Of a DNA stretch of 64,000 bases, positions 16,633 to 24,674 are shown one piece after another. The stretch comes from Plesiomonas shigelloides (lineage in GTDB: Bacteria > Pseudomonadota > Gammaproteobacteria > Enterobacterales > CAMTGL01), in NCBI RefSeq assembly GCF_900087055.1, contig NZ_LT575468.1:1612001-1676000 (forward strand). Reading direction: 5' to 3'. The notes under the pieces are model-generated. The model was not told the origin of the DNA. It worked only from the letters and a program-made list of their open reading frames with translations, and searched no databases. Each line of letters begins with the position of its first letter. Position 1 is the first letter of the stretch. The translations under genes and the position numbers were made by a program.

Positions 16633-16754
16633 AGATAACAAACAGCCAAACAGGGACATTTTGAAATGGGAATTTGCTGCGCAAATTTTACGCCCATTTC
16701 AAACCACTGCGCACGCAGGCGTGCTCCGTTATGCCCCTTAGTAAGAAGTTATGA
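16633..16754 (+). repeat. attC site 19
   Basis: AGATAAC to GTTATGA at 16748-16754. The tip is AATTTGCTGCGCAAATT. Confidence 0.92.
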
Positions 16755-16851
16755 TTTCATTAGAACTGTGCTGTTTTCTTCAAAGCTAGAATAAATCGTG
16801 TTACCTTTTAGCCAGTTTTACAGGGTATCAAATAATGCATGGAGCTGCATG

Positions 16852-17406
16852 ATGAGGGCTTTTTTTCTTGGTGCTTTACTTGTTCTTCAACCGACAGTCT
16901 CAATGAGTACTGAAAATACTCAAATCTCATCAGAGGTTACGAGTTCTTCTGCTATTCCTGTGTTCAAAGATTTTCCTTCTTCTGCACCTTATATTGGTCC
17001 AGCAGGAAAATTAATAAAAAATTCAGAACTATCTAAAACATTCCCAACTCGACTAAGCAAAGCAATGGCTGAACCGCCGGTAATTGCTGGTGAGTATGTT
17101 ATTACTGGTTGGGGGTGTGGTGGGTCTGGTTGCTACGTTGAAGCATTAGTGAATAGGAAAACCGGGCAAGTGATTGATACCACATTTAATGCATATAATT
17201 TGTGGCAAGAGAACGAGAGTGGGGATGGTGAAGATTTACGAGTTGGTGAGTGGATTGACTCGTACAATCTTAATAGTCGATTAGTTGTCACATCAAAAGT
17301 TGCTGAGGACGTTGATGATGGCAACTCACGCGAATATCTAAAGAATTATTATGTCATAAATGGTAATAGTCTAGAGCTAATTAAAACTGTTAAAGAGAGC
17401 AAATAA
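16852..17406 (+). CDS. Exported protein with WGCG..GC motif (duplicate copy B)
   Basis: 184 residues, almost identical to the product of 3345-3899; differences include FKDFPSS for FKDYPSS, WGCGGSGC for WGCGGAGC and VIDTTF for AVETTF. The homology covers the entire cassette, from the GTTATGATTTCATTAG left end to the TAACAAA at its right end, so a whole-cassette duplication is likely. Signal peptide, GGAG site and start are as in copy A. It is sense to attC. Confidence 0.75.
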   Translation: MRAFFLGALLVLQPTVSMSTENTQISSEVTSSSAIPVFKDFPSSAPYIGPAGKLIKNSELSKTFPTRLSKAMAEPPVIAGEYVITGWGCGGSGCYVEALVNRKTGQVIDTTFNAYNLWQENESGDGEDLRVGEWIDSYNLNSRLVVTSKVAEDVDDGNSREYLKNYYVINGNSLELIKTVKESK

Positions 17407-17435
17407 CTTATTTTTAGGAATGTCAGTGCCTAAAA

Positions 17436-17520
17436 TAATAACAAACAGCTCAAGCAGGGACATTTCAAACCACTGTGCACGCAAGCGTGCTCCGCTATGC
17501 CCCTTAGCTAAATGTTATCT
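17436..17520 (+). repeat. attC site 20, short form without the main hairpin
   Basis: TAATAAC to GTTATCT, 85 bp. GCAGGGACATTT joins ATTTCAAACCACTG directly, so the long hairpin is lost between two ATTT copies, while R'', L'', the small hairpin, L' and R' remain. Confidence 0.9.
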
Positions 17521-17750
17521 GAAAAGCGAATTTAATAGGCTTTCGTGGTTTAAATTTCAGACCGTAGTCAAGCTAGTTTTCGTGGCGCAATTGTATTCTT
17601 TCTTCGATTTAGCTTCAGAGTCGAATGGTCGAGTCACGTGATCAATCATCGGGAGAATAGGGTAAGTTCAGGCTCGCCGAGGAAAACTGCCTTTACTTAA
17701 GGCTGTTACGTTGGTCGGCAAAACTCTGCTTTTAGCAGCCTTGGGGTTTC
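17521..17750 (-). pseudogene. TRPF/WKEY repeat-protein cassette, copy 7 (internal deletion)
   Basis: The left end and the right end of the family are present, but the middle is missing. The junction falls in TCGAATGGTCGAGT, the sequence that encodes the TRPF motif and that occurs at both sides of the lost part in full copies. Deletion by recombination between the two repeats explains it. Confidence 0.55.
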
Positions 17751-17873
17751 AGATAACAAGAAATTCAAGCAGGGACATTTTGAAATGAGCATTCGCTGCG
17801 CGAATTTTACGCTCATTTCAAACCACTGCGCACGCAAGCGTGCTTCGTTATGCCCCTTAATTAAATGTTATCA
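17751..17873 (+). repeat. attC site 21
   Basis: AGATAAC to GTTATCA at 17867-17873; GAGC/GCTC subtype. Confidence 0.93.
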
Positions 17874-17941
17874 AGAAATTGTCTAAATCAACATTTGCGG
17901 TGGTGGTGAATAGTTGTGATAGGATTATCTGAAGTAAGACA

Positions 17942-17970
17942 GTGCCAATAAGCGGCTAAATTATTGGCAC
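17942..17970 (-). terminator. Hairpin downstream of the Nudix gene
   Basis: Perfect 10-bp arms GTGCCAATAA / TTATTGGCAC around a 9-base loop, 8 bp past the Nudix stop codon on the minus strand. There is only a weak T-rich tail, so termination is likely but not certain. Confidence 0.5.
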
Positions 17971-17977
17971 GATTCTC

Positions 17978-18379
17978 TTAGCTAATCATCGAATTTTTCT
18001 CTAGCCACTCTAAAGTTACTAATGTTGCGAGAGAACAAATGCTCTTATTGTCCGCACCAATGAACTTTAATTCTTCAATTTCTGACTCAGGATGTAGATG
18101 GCCGCTGTAATCAGATAAGTAGCAAGTTAACTTAACAGTAACACCTTCATCTTTTCCGTCCGCTTGCGCTTCAAATGTACCAGTGTATTTTATGGTTTCA
18201 GGTATTAAATCAACGTCTAGCTCTTCTTTTATTTCGCGGAGTAGGGCTTGCTCATCTGATTCACCAGATTCGCGCTTACCACCTGGCAGATAAAATAGTG
18301 ATTTGCCTTTTGACCTAACGGTTAAAAGTTTACCGTCACGAATGAGTATCCAAGCTAATTTATCAATTATCATTTTCAC
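17978..18379 (-). CDS. Nudix hydrolase (cassette)
   Basis: The 133-residue protein has a Nudix box GGKRESGESDEQALLREIKEELDV at about residues 33-56. It fits G-x5-E-x7-RE-U-x-EE-x-G-U except that aspartate replaces the last glycine. The box is preceded by FYLPGG. The enzyme should cleave a nucleoside diphosphate linked to another group with Mg2+; the substrate is unknown. Alternative starts are at 18379 and 18373. It is antisense to attC; 18380-18559 holds the likely promoter. Confidence 0.85.
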   Translation of the reverse strand: MKMIIDKLAWILIRDGKLLTVRSKGKSLFYLPGGKRESGESDEQALLREIKEELDVDLIPETIKYTGTFEAQADGKDEGVTVKLTCYLSDYSGHLHPESEIEELKFIGADNKSICSLATLVTLEWLEKNSMIS

Positions 18380-18559
18380 TAACCTAAATTTGGTTGCAGA
18401 ATAGGACTATATTCGCGGTTTGATATACTATATTGCTGAGACTTTTACCATAGCATAGGCTGCTAGTTGTGAAGTTAGTATACAAATTCTGCCATTGATA
18501 GAAAGTTAGCCTGTTATTTGGTGCTATGTATTTTGGTTGCTTTGTTAGCTGCGGATTCT

Positions 18560-18682
18560 TGATAACAACAAGTTCAAGCAGGGACATTTTTAAATGGGCA
18601 TTCGCTGCGCGAATTTTATGCCCATTTCAAACCGCTGCGCACGCGAGCGTGCGCAGCTATGCCCCTTCGCTAAATGTTATCA
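18560..18682 (+). repeat. attC site 22 (last of the array)
   Basis: TGATAAC to GTTATCA at 18676-18682. GCCCCTTCGC replaces GCCCCTTAGC, and TTTTTAAATG replaces TTTTGAAATG in the stem. Confidence 0.92.
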
Positions 18683-18731
18683 GAAAAGGCATCAAATTAA
18701 TATTTTAGACGCATGAGAGAATAGTAGTATT

Positions 18732-18752
18732 GCCGTAGTAGCGTACTACGGC
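18732..18752. repeat. Recurrent CCGTAG hairpin, copy f
   Basis: GCCGTAGTA, GCG, TACTACGGC. The flanks match copy d. Confidence 0.55.
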
Positions 18753-18770
18753 GAATGAGAAATATTATAC

Positions 18771-18898
18771 CTTTAACGCCGCATTAAGGTGTGAGCAACG
18801 CTACCACGAAAGCCAACCATACCACCGTAAACACAAAACCCAACGATGGAATGAAAAATGCCAAGCGTTGGGAATCACTCTTAAATGCTTTGTATTAG
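18771..18898 (-). repeat. Inverted Vibrio-type attC, copy 2
   Basis: On the minus strand it reads ACAAAGCATTTAAGAGTGATT, then CCCAACGCTTGGC, CGTTGGG, CGTGGTAGCG, and closes with CTCACACCTTAATGCGGCGTTAA. This is the known arrangement of Vibrio attC repeats. R'' is damaged (TAATACAAA) and R' is GTTAAAG. It points against the 22 host attC sites. Confidence 0.65.
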
Positions 18899-18948
18899 TG
18901 GCGATTAAAAATTACCCCACCTCACAGTCGTCAGCCATCACCACACCC

Positions 18949-19881
18949 CTAACCATTACAAATATACCCATACAGCCGCAATGTATCTTCCAAAGAACAC
19001 AAGCGAGTCCCTAGATTAAGCGTTGCGGCACTACCGGCTGCGACGCCAAAGCGTACGGTATCAATGAGATCTGCGTCTTGAGATAGTTTTAATGTCATTG
19101 CGCCAACCATGCTGTCACCCGCGCCAACAGTACTCATTTTTTTCACCGGTGGTGGCACGACTTGCACGCAATGATCACGGTCTACGGCCAGTGCCCCTTG
19201 TGGCCCGAGTGACACCACTACGCGCTCGGCGGCGCCAGACAGCACTAACTCTTTGGCTGCATTGCGCACGTCATCAGGATCTTCCAAAGTTCGACCAATC
19301 AGTGCAGAGAGTTCATTTTGGTTCGGTTTGACCAACGCAATACCGCCTAAATCTAAACATGCTTTTAGGGCATCGCCAGAGCTATCGATGATGCACTGGA
19401 GACCGTTGGCTTTTGCTTGTTGCACCAGTTCGATTAATTTTTCTAACGGTGTGCCGGGAGGCAAACTGCCACTAATAACCAGAATTGAACCGGTAGGTAT
19501 GGAATTGACACGCTCTGCCAGTTGGGCAAACTCAGATTGGCTTAACTGTGCTCCAGGCATCACAAAGCGAAATTGTTCGCCGCTGCTGTCTACATGGACA
19601 TGCAGATTTTGCCGTGTCCAATCGGCAGTAGTTAAGGCCTCGGTCTGAATCCCTTCGCGATCAAGCAGTTCTTTGAGATGCTCGCCTGTGGGGCCGCCGA
19701 TGGGAAAAATCGCATGAGCTTGACCGCCCAGATAGACGATAGCGCGCGCAACATTAATTCCACCGCCGCCCGGTTCAAATACCGGTGCGGTACAGCGCAG
19801 TTTTCCTTCCGGATACATTTTGGCCGTGGTGGTTGCGCTGTCTAATGAAGGAGACAACGTTAACGTGAATATCTCGGTCAT
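18949..19881 (-). CDS. pfkB: 6-phosphofructokinase II (PfkB)
   Basis: The 310-residue product matches E. coli PfkB along its length, including IYPEGK-like MYPEGKLRCTAPVFEPGGGG, INVARAIVYLGG, TRQNLHVHVD, FVMPGA and ISGSLPPG. The ATP-site and catalytic motif is STVGAGDSMVGAM near residue 250, with the catalytic aspartate. It phosphorylates fructose 6-phosphate in glycolysis. It is the first chromosomal gene beyond the integron, and its 3' end faces the array, so array expansion or loss would not remove its promoter. Confidence 0.95.
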   Translation of the reverse strand: MTEIFTLTLSPSLDSATTTAKMYPEGKLRCTAPVFEPGGGGINVARAIVYLGGQAHAIFPIGGPTGEHLKELLDREGIQTEALTTADWTRQNLHVHVDSSGEQFRFVMPGAQLSQSEFAQLAERVNSIPTGSILVISGSLPPGTPLEKLIELVQQAKANGLQCIIDSSGDALKACLDLGGIALVKPNQNELSALIGRTLEDPDDVRNAAKELVLSGAAERVVVSLGPQGALAVDRDHCVQVVPPPVKKMSTVGAGDSMVGAMTLKLSQDADLIDTVRFGVAAGSAATLNLGTRLCSLEDTLRLYGYICNG

Positions 19882-20118
19882 GATAATACACCCTTAATGG
19901 TTGTCATGAGCGCACGACATGGCGCGTGAGCGGGGCGGATACGAAACTGTGCATCTATAAGCCGCGTCTCTAGAAGCTATGCATCTAAGTAAAGCATATA
20001 ACCGAGAACTGATGAGCTGGCATGTAAAAGAGTGTGATGTTGCGTTGAGATATCCCTGAGCAGGCGGCTTCGTGTATAAATGAATCAATCAATTTGGAAA
20101 ATCAGACAGGGAAAGCAA

Positions 20119-20607
20119 ATGAACATATCTATCCAAAAAATCACACCACATGATGATGCAGCGATTTGCCACATTATCAAAACCGTTGGCGCTGAGTTTG
20201 GGGCAATTGGGGACGGTTTTGGTCCTTCTGATGCCGAAGTACTGCATATGAGCGAACATTACTGCGCTTCAATGCAAAGCCAATATTGGGTAGCACGTAT
20301 TGATGGCGTGGTGGTGGGCGGCTGTGGCATTGCGCCATTTAATCACAGTACAGAGACCTGTGAACTGCGTAAGCTCTTTTTACTGCCGGAAGGTCGAGGC
20401 TGCGGGTTGGGGCGGCAATTAGTACAGCGATGTTTGTCTTTCGCCCAAACGCAAGGGTTTACTCAGTGTTACCTCGATACCTTAAAAAGCATGCATGCGG
20501 CGATTTCCCTGTATGAATCTTTAGGATTTGAGCATTTAGCTCAACCGCTAACGGGTACGCCACATTGTGGTTGTGATGTTTGGATGCTAAAGAAAATCAA
20601 TAAGTAA
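20119..20607 (+). CDS. GNAT-family N-acetyltransferase
   Basis: 162 residues, starting MNISIQKITPHDDAAICHI after AGGGA. Motif A is LRKLFLLPEGRGCGLGRQLVQRCL, and the C-terminal part is AISLYESLGFEHL. The sequence order, with GPSDAEVLHM and CGIAPF, resembles YhbS/PhnO-like small acetyltransferases, but no substrate can be named. It is monocistronic. The gap 19882-20118 carries the promoters of pfkB and this gene; I see nothing else in it. Confidence 0.85.
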   Translation: MNISIQKITPHDDAAICHIIKTVGAEFGAIGDGFGPSDAEVLHMSEHYCASMQSQYWVARIDGVVVGGCGIAPFNHSTETCELRKLFLLPEGRGCGLGRQLVQRCLSFAQTQGFTQCYLDTLKSMHAAISLYESLGFEHLAQPLTGTPHCGCDVWMLKKINK

Positions 20608-20681
20608 ATGAATACGGGGAAGTGCAGCCTGCTGTCGTACATCCCCTTTATTACTGCGTTTTATAAATTGCAGCACTGAAT

Positions 20682-21290
20682 TTACTGCGATTTTTGCTCC
20701 AGCAGCGGCTCAATAAATGCAGCCACTTTATCGCGGATCAGTGGCTGCGCCTCGGCTGTTGGGTGGATCCCATCTCTCATCATCATTTCCGGTTTTAATG
20801 CAATATCTTCTATAAAGAAAGGGAGCAGAGGCAGGCTGTATTGCGTGGCAAGCTCAGGGAAGATTTGCTCGAACTGTCTCAGATAACGCGCACCATAGTT
20901 GCGAGGAAGTTGAATCTGGGTTAATACCACGTGAGTCTGTTGCGCTTTAGCCAACTCAATCATTTGGGTGAGGTTTTGGCGCACAAGGGCTGGGGTAAAG
21001 CCGCGCAGGCCATCATTACCACCCAGTTCAATTAGCAACCAGTCGGGTTGATGCTCAGTAAGCAGAGCGGGTAAGCGATTCAATGCACCTTGCGTTGTTT
21101 CACCGCTGACACTGGCATTAATCAGAGAGTGGTCGGTGCCCTCGGAATGCCATTTTTGCTGTAGCAATGCCGGCCAACTTTGCTCTGCCTGCATTTGATA
21201 ACCGGCACTGAGGCTGTCGCCAAGAATCAGCAGTGTCTGGGCATGAACGGATGAAACCCATAAACACAAGGCAAACAGGATACGTGCCAT
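20682..21290 (-). CDS. tesA: Multifunctional acyl-CoA thioesterase I / lysophospholipase L1
   Basis: The 202-residue protein is a GDSL hydrolase: short signal peptide (MARILFALCLWVSSVHA), LLILGDSLSAGYQM with Ser26, GGNDGLRGF, and the C-terminal DGIHPTAEAQP that supplies Asp and His. It matches E. coli TesA, a periplasmic esterase. The ATG at 21290 has GGGAG 8 bases upstream. It is divergent from ybbA, and the two start codons overlap in CATG, so each promoter must lie inside the other gene. Confidence 0.93.
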   Translation of the reverse strand: MARILFALCLWVSSVHAQTLLILGDSLSAGYQMQAEQSWPALLQQKWHSEGTDHSLINASVSGETTQGALNRLPALLTEHQPDWLLIELGGNDGLRGFTPALVRQNLTQMIELAKAQQTHVVLTQIQLPRNYGARYLRQFEQIFPELATQYSLPLLPFFIEDIALKPEMMMRDGIHPTAEAQPLIRDKVAAFIEPLLEQKSQ

Positions 21291-21978
21291 GAATTCAACT
21301 CCCATTATTGTTGTCAGGGGCCTTGGCAAATCAGTGCGTCTTGGCCAAGAAACTCTCACTATCCTTGAAGGTATTGACTTACAAGTCAATAGCGGCGAAA
21401 CCGTGGCGCTAGTCGGCGCCTCCGGCTCGGGAAAATCCACTTTGTTAGGGTTATTGGCGGGGTTGGATTTGCCTTCCGTCGGTAGCATCAGCATCTTAGG
21501 GCAATCGCTCACCGAACTGGACGAAGAAGGGCGTGCGAAATTACGTGCAGAGCAGATCGGCTTTGTATTCCAGTCATTTTTACTGCTTCCCACCATGACC
21601 GCACTTGAGAATGTCATGTTGCCGGCGGAGTTACGGGGTGAGACCGATTGTGAGCCTCGCGCCCGTGCGTTACTGGAATCCGTTGGCCTTGGCGATCGTT
21701 TACATCATTTACCTCCGCGCTTGTCGGGTGGGGAGCAGCAGCGAGTGGCGATTGCGCGTGCGTTTATGACGCGACCGCGTTTATTACTGGCGGATGAGCC
21801 GACCGGTAACCTCGATAGTAAGACCGGTGAAAAGGTGATTGAGTTGCTGTTTGCCCTTAATCGTGAACATGGCACCACGTTAGTAGTAGTGACCCACGAT
21901 CGTGAATTGGCGAGCCGCTGTCAGCGTCAGGTCGTGATGGTTGCTGGCCATGTGGAGGGGCATGATGTATCGGCATGA
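21289..21978 (+). CDS. ybbA: ABC transporter ATP-binding protein YbbA
   Basis: 229 residues with Walker A GASGSGKST (43-51), FVFQSFLLLPTMTALENV, signature LSGGEQQRVAIARA, Walker B LLLADEPTGNLD and the H-loop VVVTHD. It belongs to the LolD/MacB-like group and pairs with the YbbP permease that follows. AGGA stands 8 bases before the ATG. The 129-bp gap to ybbP is longer than usual and has no gene. Confidence 0.92.
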   Translation: MNSTPIIVVRGLGKSVRLGQETLTILEGIDLQVNSGETVALVGASGSGKSTLLGLLAGLDLPSVGSISILGQSLTELDEEGRAKLRAEQIGFVFQSFLLLPTMTALENVMLPAELRGETDCEPRARALLESVGLGDRLHHLPPRLSGGEQQRVAIARAFMTRPRLLLADEPTGNLDSKTGEKVIELLFALNREHGTTLVVVTHDRELASRCQRQVVMVAGHVEGHDVSA

Positions 21979-22107
21979 TCGCGAAAATTCTGCGCACCGC
22001 TTACCGCCAAAACCGGCCATACACCTAATAATGAGCCTAACCATAACTCGTGCAAACCGACATTCGGCTAGTCTTCATCATAAAGAACTATGCGGAGGGA
22101 TGAGCAT

Positions 22108-24555
22108 ATGACGCAATGGCGATTAGGCTGGCGTCTGTTGCGCCGTGAAGGGTTTAGTGGTGAGCTACGTTGGTTTGTGTTAGCACTCGCGCTGAGTGTG
22201 GCCAGTGTTCTGAGCGTGGCGCTGGTGGCCGATCGCCTTGGCGCAGGGCTTAAAGCGTCAGGGCGTGATTTTATCGGCGCGGATCGCGTATTGCGAACGG
22301 CAACGCCAATCCCAGCGGCTTGGTTACAGCAAGCAACGCAAGAGGGATTAGCTGTACAAACCACCGTCAGCTTTAACAGCATGCTGTTTCACGGCGATGC
22401 GCTGCAGTTGGCGTCAATCCGCGCTGTGCCTGATGGTTTTCCTTTCTATGGCCGCTTAGAGTTAACGCCTAAACGGCCGCCAAAGCCCGGGGAAATCTGG
22501 TTGTCGACCAGAGTGATGCAGCTGTTGGATGCTAAAGCCGGTAACGATATTGAGGTTGGCAATACCGTGTTGCGGGTAGCGGGTCTTTTGGGAGAAGAGC
22601 CCGATCAAGGCTTTAGTCCTTTCTTACTGGCTCCGCGTGCCTTGATCCATAGTGCGGATATTGAGGCTACCGGCGCTTTGTTACCGGGGTCACGTCAGCA
22701 ATGGCGATACTTGTTTAAAGGCACAACCGAAGAGCTGAACCGTTATGCCAACTGGCTAACCCCGCAGTTACAAGCCGGACAAAAATGGATTTTACCGGAT
22801 GACACCGAATCCCAAGTGGGGCGCTCTTTAGGCAATGCCGAACGCTTTTTCCGATTGGCTTCGTTGTGTGGCGTATTACTCGGCGCGCTGGCTATGGGGA
22901 TTGCGGTGCGGCACTTTGCCGAGCGGCAGACCAACATGGTGGCTTTGCTTAAAACCTTGGGTGCGTCGCGCGCCAGTTTATGGCAATTGATGGGATGCTT
23001 ATTATTTTCACTGACATTGCTGGGCGCGCTGTTAGGCGTGGTTGCGGGCACTGCGATGCAGTGGGTGACCTTGCAATTACTCGGTGAACTGCTGCCTCCT
23101 GATTTGCCGGCGCCGTCATGGCGGCCTTTTGCGCTAGGCATTGCGGTGGCATTTTTCATCACCGCATTATTGGCGTTGATCCCGTTCTTACGCTTGCTGA
23201 AAGTACCGCCGCTGCGGGTATTGCGCCGCGAACTGGAGGCCGGTATTCCCAGTTGGTTTGCCATTCCTGTCGGGTTGCTTGGGCTATTTGCATTGGTCTG
23301 GGGATTTACCGCCGATGTGCGCTTGGCACTAGGGCTAGTCGGCGGTATGGGCATATTGATGGGGCTGCTTGCTGCCGTGGCTGCGTTATTGCTCCGCTTG
23401 AGCGCACGCATCAAAGGGCCACATGCCTTGCGATTGGCGCTGTCACATCTTTCCCGTGAGCGCGCCAGTGGGCTGTTTCAATTAGCCGGTTTTGCGCTGG
23501 CGTTAATGCTGCTCGGTTTGCTGTGGGCGGCGCGTACTGACTTGTTGGATGAGTTTGCTGCCCGTTTACCGGCTGATGCGCCTAATCGCTTTCTGGTCAA
23601 TGTGGCTGAGGATGAACGTGATGCAATTGGGCAAGCGTTGCACGCCGCCGGAGCGGTGATGTCTGACTTTTACCCTGTGGTGCGAGGGCGTTTGACACAT
23701 ATTGCCGGTGAAGCTGTTGGCGAAGGCGCGGATACTGGGCGCGAAGGTGTCGATCGAGAACTGAACTTTACCACCACGGGTACCTTACCGGCTGATAATC
23801 AGGTGACCAGCGGCAAATGGTTGCAAGGTAAGGGGGAAGTCTCGGTTGATAGCGAATTAGCCAAGCGCCTAAACATTCAACTTGGCGATATGCTCGGTTT
23901 CACAATTGAAGGTCGCAGCTTCGAGGCGCGCGTGACCAGTTTGCGTAGTATCAAGTGGGATAACATGCGTCCGAATTTTTATATGATCTTCTCGGACGAT
24001 TTGCTGGCGCCATTCTCGCGCACGTGGCTCGGAAGTTATCGCTTACCAGAGAGCGGACGGGCCGCGGAAATTGAACTTATCCGCCAACATCCGACGGTCA
24101 GCCTGATTGATGTCGATGATTTGATCACGCGTTTATCGCGGGTATCCGAGCAAGTCAGCCGGGCATTGGCATTGATGCTGGGGTTAGTGACCATTGCCGC
24201 TTTACTGGTCTTGCTGACGCAGACGCAGGCCAGTATGGCCAGTCGCCGTCGCGAGCTTTTATTGATGCGTATGCTGGGGGCCGGTAGCCATTTGCTGGGT
24301 AACATGTTGCGTTGGGAGTTGGTAGCCAGCGGTGTACTCGCCGGCTTGTGTGCCGCCACCGTAGTAGAACTCAGTTCGCTGGCGCTGCAGTGGTGGTGGT
24401 TTGATGGACAATGGCAACTGCATTGGGATATCTGGCTGGGCTTACCTTTATTTGGCGCGGTGTTGATTACACTGACCGGACAAGGTATGCGTCGGCAGCT
24501 GTTGGCCGGTACGCTGAGTGAACGATTACGAGGCTTAGGGCAAGAGTTACTGTGA
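22108..24555 (+). CDS. ybbP: FtsX-like ABC permease YbbP
   Basis: The 815-residue protein has one N-terminal membrane segment, a large periplasmic domain, then two FtsX-type blocks (around residues 250-360 and 660-800) and a hydrophobic pair in between, the usual 10-helix layout of YbbP/LolE-like proteins. GGAGGG at 22094-22099 selects the ATG at 22108 over 22090. With YbbA it should form a type VII ABC complex, which moves no solute through the membrane but acts on periplasmic or lipid substrates; the role of this pair is still unclear, and the tesA neighbourhood, as in E. coli, hints at lipids. Confidence 0.9.
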   Translation: MTQWRLGWRLLRREGFSGELRWFVLALALSVASVLSVALVADRLGAGLKASGRDFIGADRVLRTATPIPAAWLQQATQEGLAVQTTVSFNSMLFHGDALQLASIRAVPDGFPFYGRLELTPKRPPKPGEIWLSTRVMQLLDAKAGNDIEVGNTVLRVAGLLGEEPDQGFSPFLLAPRALIHSADIEATGALLPGSRQQWRYLFKGTTEELNRYANWLTPQLQAGQKWILPDDTESQVGRSLGNAERFFRLASLCGVLLGALAMGIAVRHFAERQTNMVALLKTLGASRASLWQLMGCLLFSLTLLGALLGVVAGTAMQWVTLQLLGELLPPDLPAPSWRPFALGIAVAFFITALLALIPFLRLLKVPPLRVLRRELEAGIPSWFAIPVGLLGLFALVWGFTADVRLALGLVGGMGILMGLLAAVAALLLRLSARIKGPHALRLALSHLSRERASGLFQLAGFALALMLLGLLWAARTDLLDEFAARLPADAPNRFLVNVAEDERDAIGQALHAAGAVMSDFYPVVRGRLTHIAGEAVGEGADTGREGVDRELNFTTTGTLPADNQVTSGKWLQGKGEVSVDSELAKRLNIQLGDMLGFTIEGRSFEARVTSLRSIKWDNMRPNFYMIFSDDLLAPFSRTWLGSYRLPESGRAAEIELIRQHPTVSLIDVDDLITRLSRVSEQVSRALALMLGLVTIAALLVLLTQTQASMASRRRELLLMRMLGAGSHLLGNMLRWELVASGVLAGLCAATVVELSSLALQWWWFDGQWQLHWDIWLGLPLFGAVLITLTGQGMRRQLLAGTLSERLRGLGQELL

Positions 24556-24674
24556 GGCGTAGGGAATATCGCGCGTAATATTCGTATGCTGAAGGTGTCG
24601 CTGTCCGGTCATGCTGGGCAGCGCATTATCCTGGCTTTGTGAAGTGGCGTTGTGCTGTTAACCGGTAGTGAGCA

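Larger units (their letters stand above)
18683..18948. other. Terminal gene-less cassette and array end
   Basis: No gene is visible. The segment holds hairpin copy f and an inverted Vibrio-type attC, then about 50 bp leading into the stop codon of pfkB. I take this as the distal end of the integron, because no further repeat occurs to the right. Confidence 0.6.

Noticed and set aside
351-18682. CRISPR array as an explanation for the many identical repeats
   Set aside because: Repeats are about 122 bp and separated by 230-1,800 bp of gene-bearing sequence, with attC core boxes at both ends. No short regular spacers occur.
22743-23414. 223-codon minus frame opposite ybbP
   Set aside because: Low-complexity Ser/Asn/Pro composition typical of an antisense shadow of a GC-rich membrane protein gene.
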